Of a DNA stretch of 18,416 nt, positions 17,760 through 18,416 are shown in pieces; positions within the stretch are counted from its first letter, which is position 1, and each line of letters starts with the position of its first letter. Both the position numbers and the translations under genes were made by a program. This stretch comes from Pseudomonadaceae bacterium UBA5811 (GTDB lineage: Bacteria; Pseudomonadota; Gammaproteobacteria; Pseudomonadales; Pseudomonadaceae): positions 1,314-19,729 of the forward strand of contig DIDB01000185.1 in NCBI GenBank assembly GCA_002417905.1, in the 5' to 3' direction. The notes beneath the pieces were generated by a model. The model was not told the DNA's origin, made no database searches, and saw nothing but the letters and a program-made list of their open reading frames with translations.

Positions 17760-17765
17760 ATTGTA
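17760..17765 (-). promoter_or_regulatory. Possible -10 box of a carA promoter
   Basis: TACAAT (five of six consensus bases) lies on the minus strand between the dapB stop and the terminator hairpin. The -35 position (TACCGT at 17-bp spacing) is poor, so the site would be weak or need an activator. A GTGTACAC palindrome (17742-17749) lies just downstream, near the expected transcript start. The call is tentative. Confidence 0.35.
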
Positions 17766-17790
17766 CAGAAAAATGCCTGCCCACGGTAGC

Positions 17791-18416
<626 letters not shown>

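Overview
The window is a housekeeping block from a GC-rich gammaproteobacterial chromosome. FtsH, CarA, GlmM and NusA read like Pseudomonas/Oceanospirillales proteins, and the gene order, read on the minus strand, mixes the order I know from Pseudomonas (dapB-carA-carB-greA / yhbY / rlmE-ftsH-folP-glmM-secG-tRNA-Leu-tRNA-fMet-rimP-nusA-infB-rbfA-truB-rpsO) with that of E. coli. tpiA is not between glmM and secG, and no extra ORF separates carA from carB. I cannot name the genus from sequence alone. I see no mobile element, CRISPR array, prophage or defence gene, and no evidence of an undescribed system. The interest lies in regulatory structure and in two suspect spots in essential-type genes.

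Right end (about 12.7-18.4 kb, minus strand): dapB, cut by the window edge, then carA and carB (the two subunits of carbamoyl-phosphate synthetase), then greA, which overlaps the carB stop by four bases. carB carries a single-base frameshift at 14740-14742; removing one base restores a 1073-residue protein. A 16-bp hairpin with T runs on both strands lies between dapB and carA and looks like a terminator or attenuator. yhbY is the only plus-strand gene. It faces greA across a perfect 10-bp hairpin and is divergent from rlmE.

Middle (about 6.8-12.3 kb, minus strand): rlmE (23S rRNA methylation), ftsH (membrane protease), folP (folate), glmM (cell-wall precursor), secG (protein export) and tRNA-Leu(GAG). 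ftsH abuts folP and folP is 3 nt from glmM. FtsH has unusual residues in the pore loop and Walker B strand, beside a run of ten identical bases.

Left end (about 0-6.7 kb, minus strand): a good promoter precedes initiator tRNA-fMet. Two intrinsic terminators in series follow it, and then come rimP, nusA, infB, rbfA, truB and rpsO. These genes cover 30S maturation, transcription elongation/termination, translation initiation, tRNA U55 pseudouridylation and ribosomal protein S15. rpsO has its own near-consensus promoter. Terminators in front of an operon encoding the termination factor NusA suggest feedback control. Several genes start with non-ATG codons (rimP, ftsH, folP and probably carA with TTG; rlmE with GTG). 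No gene-free stretch exceeds 300 bases; the largest is the 180-bp ftsH/rlmE gap.
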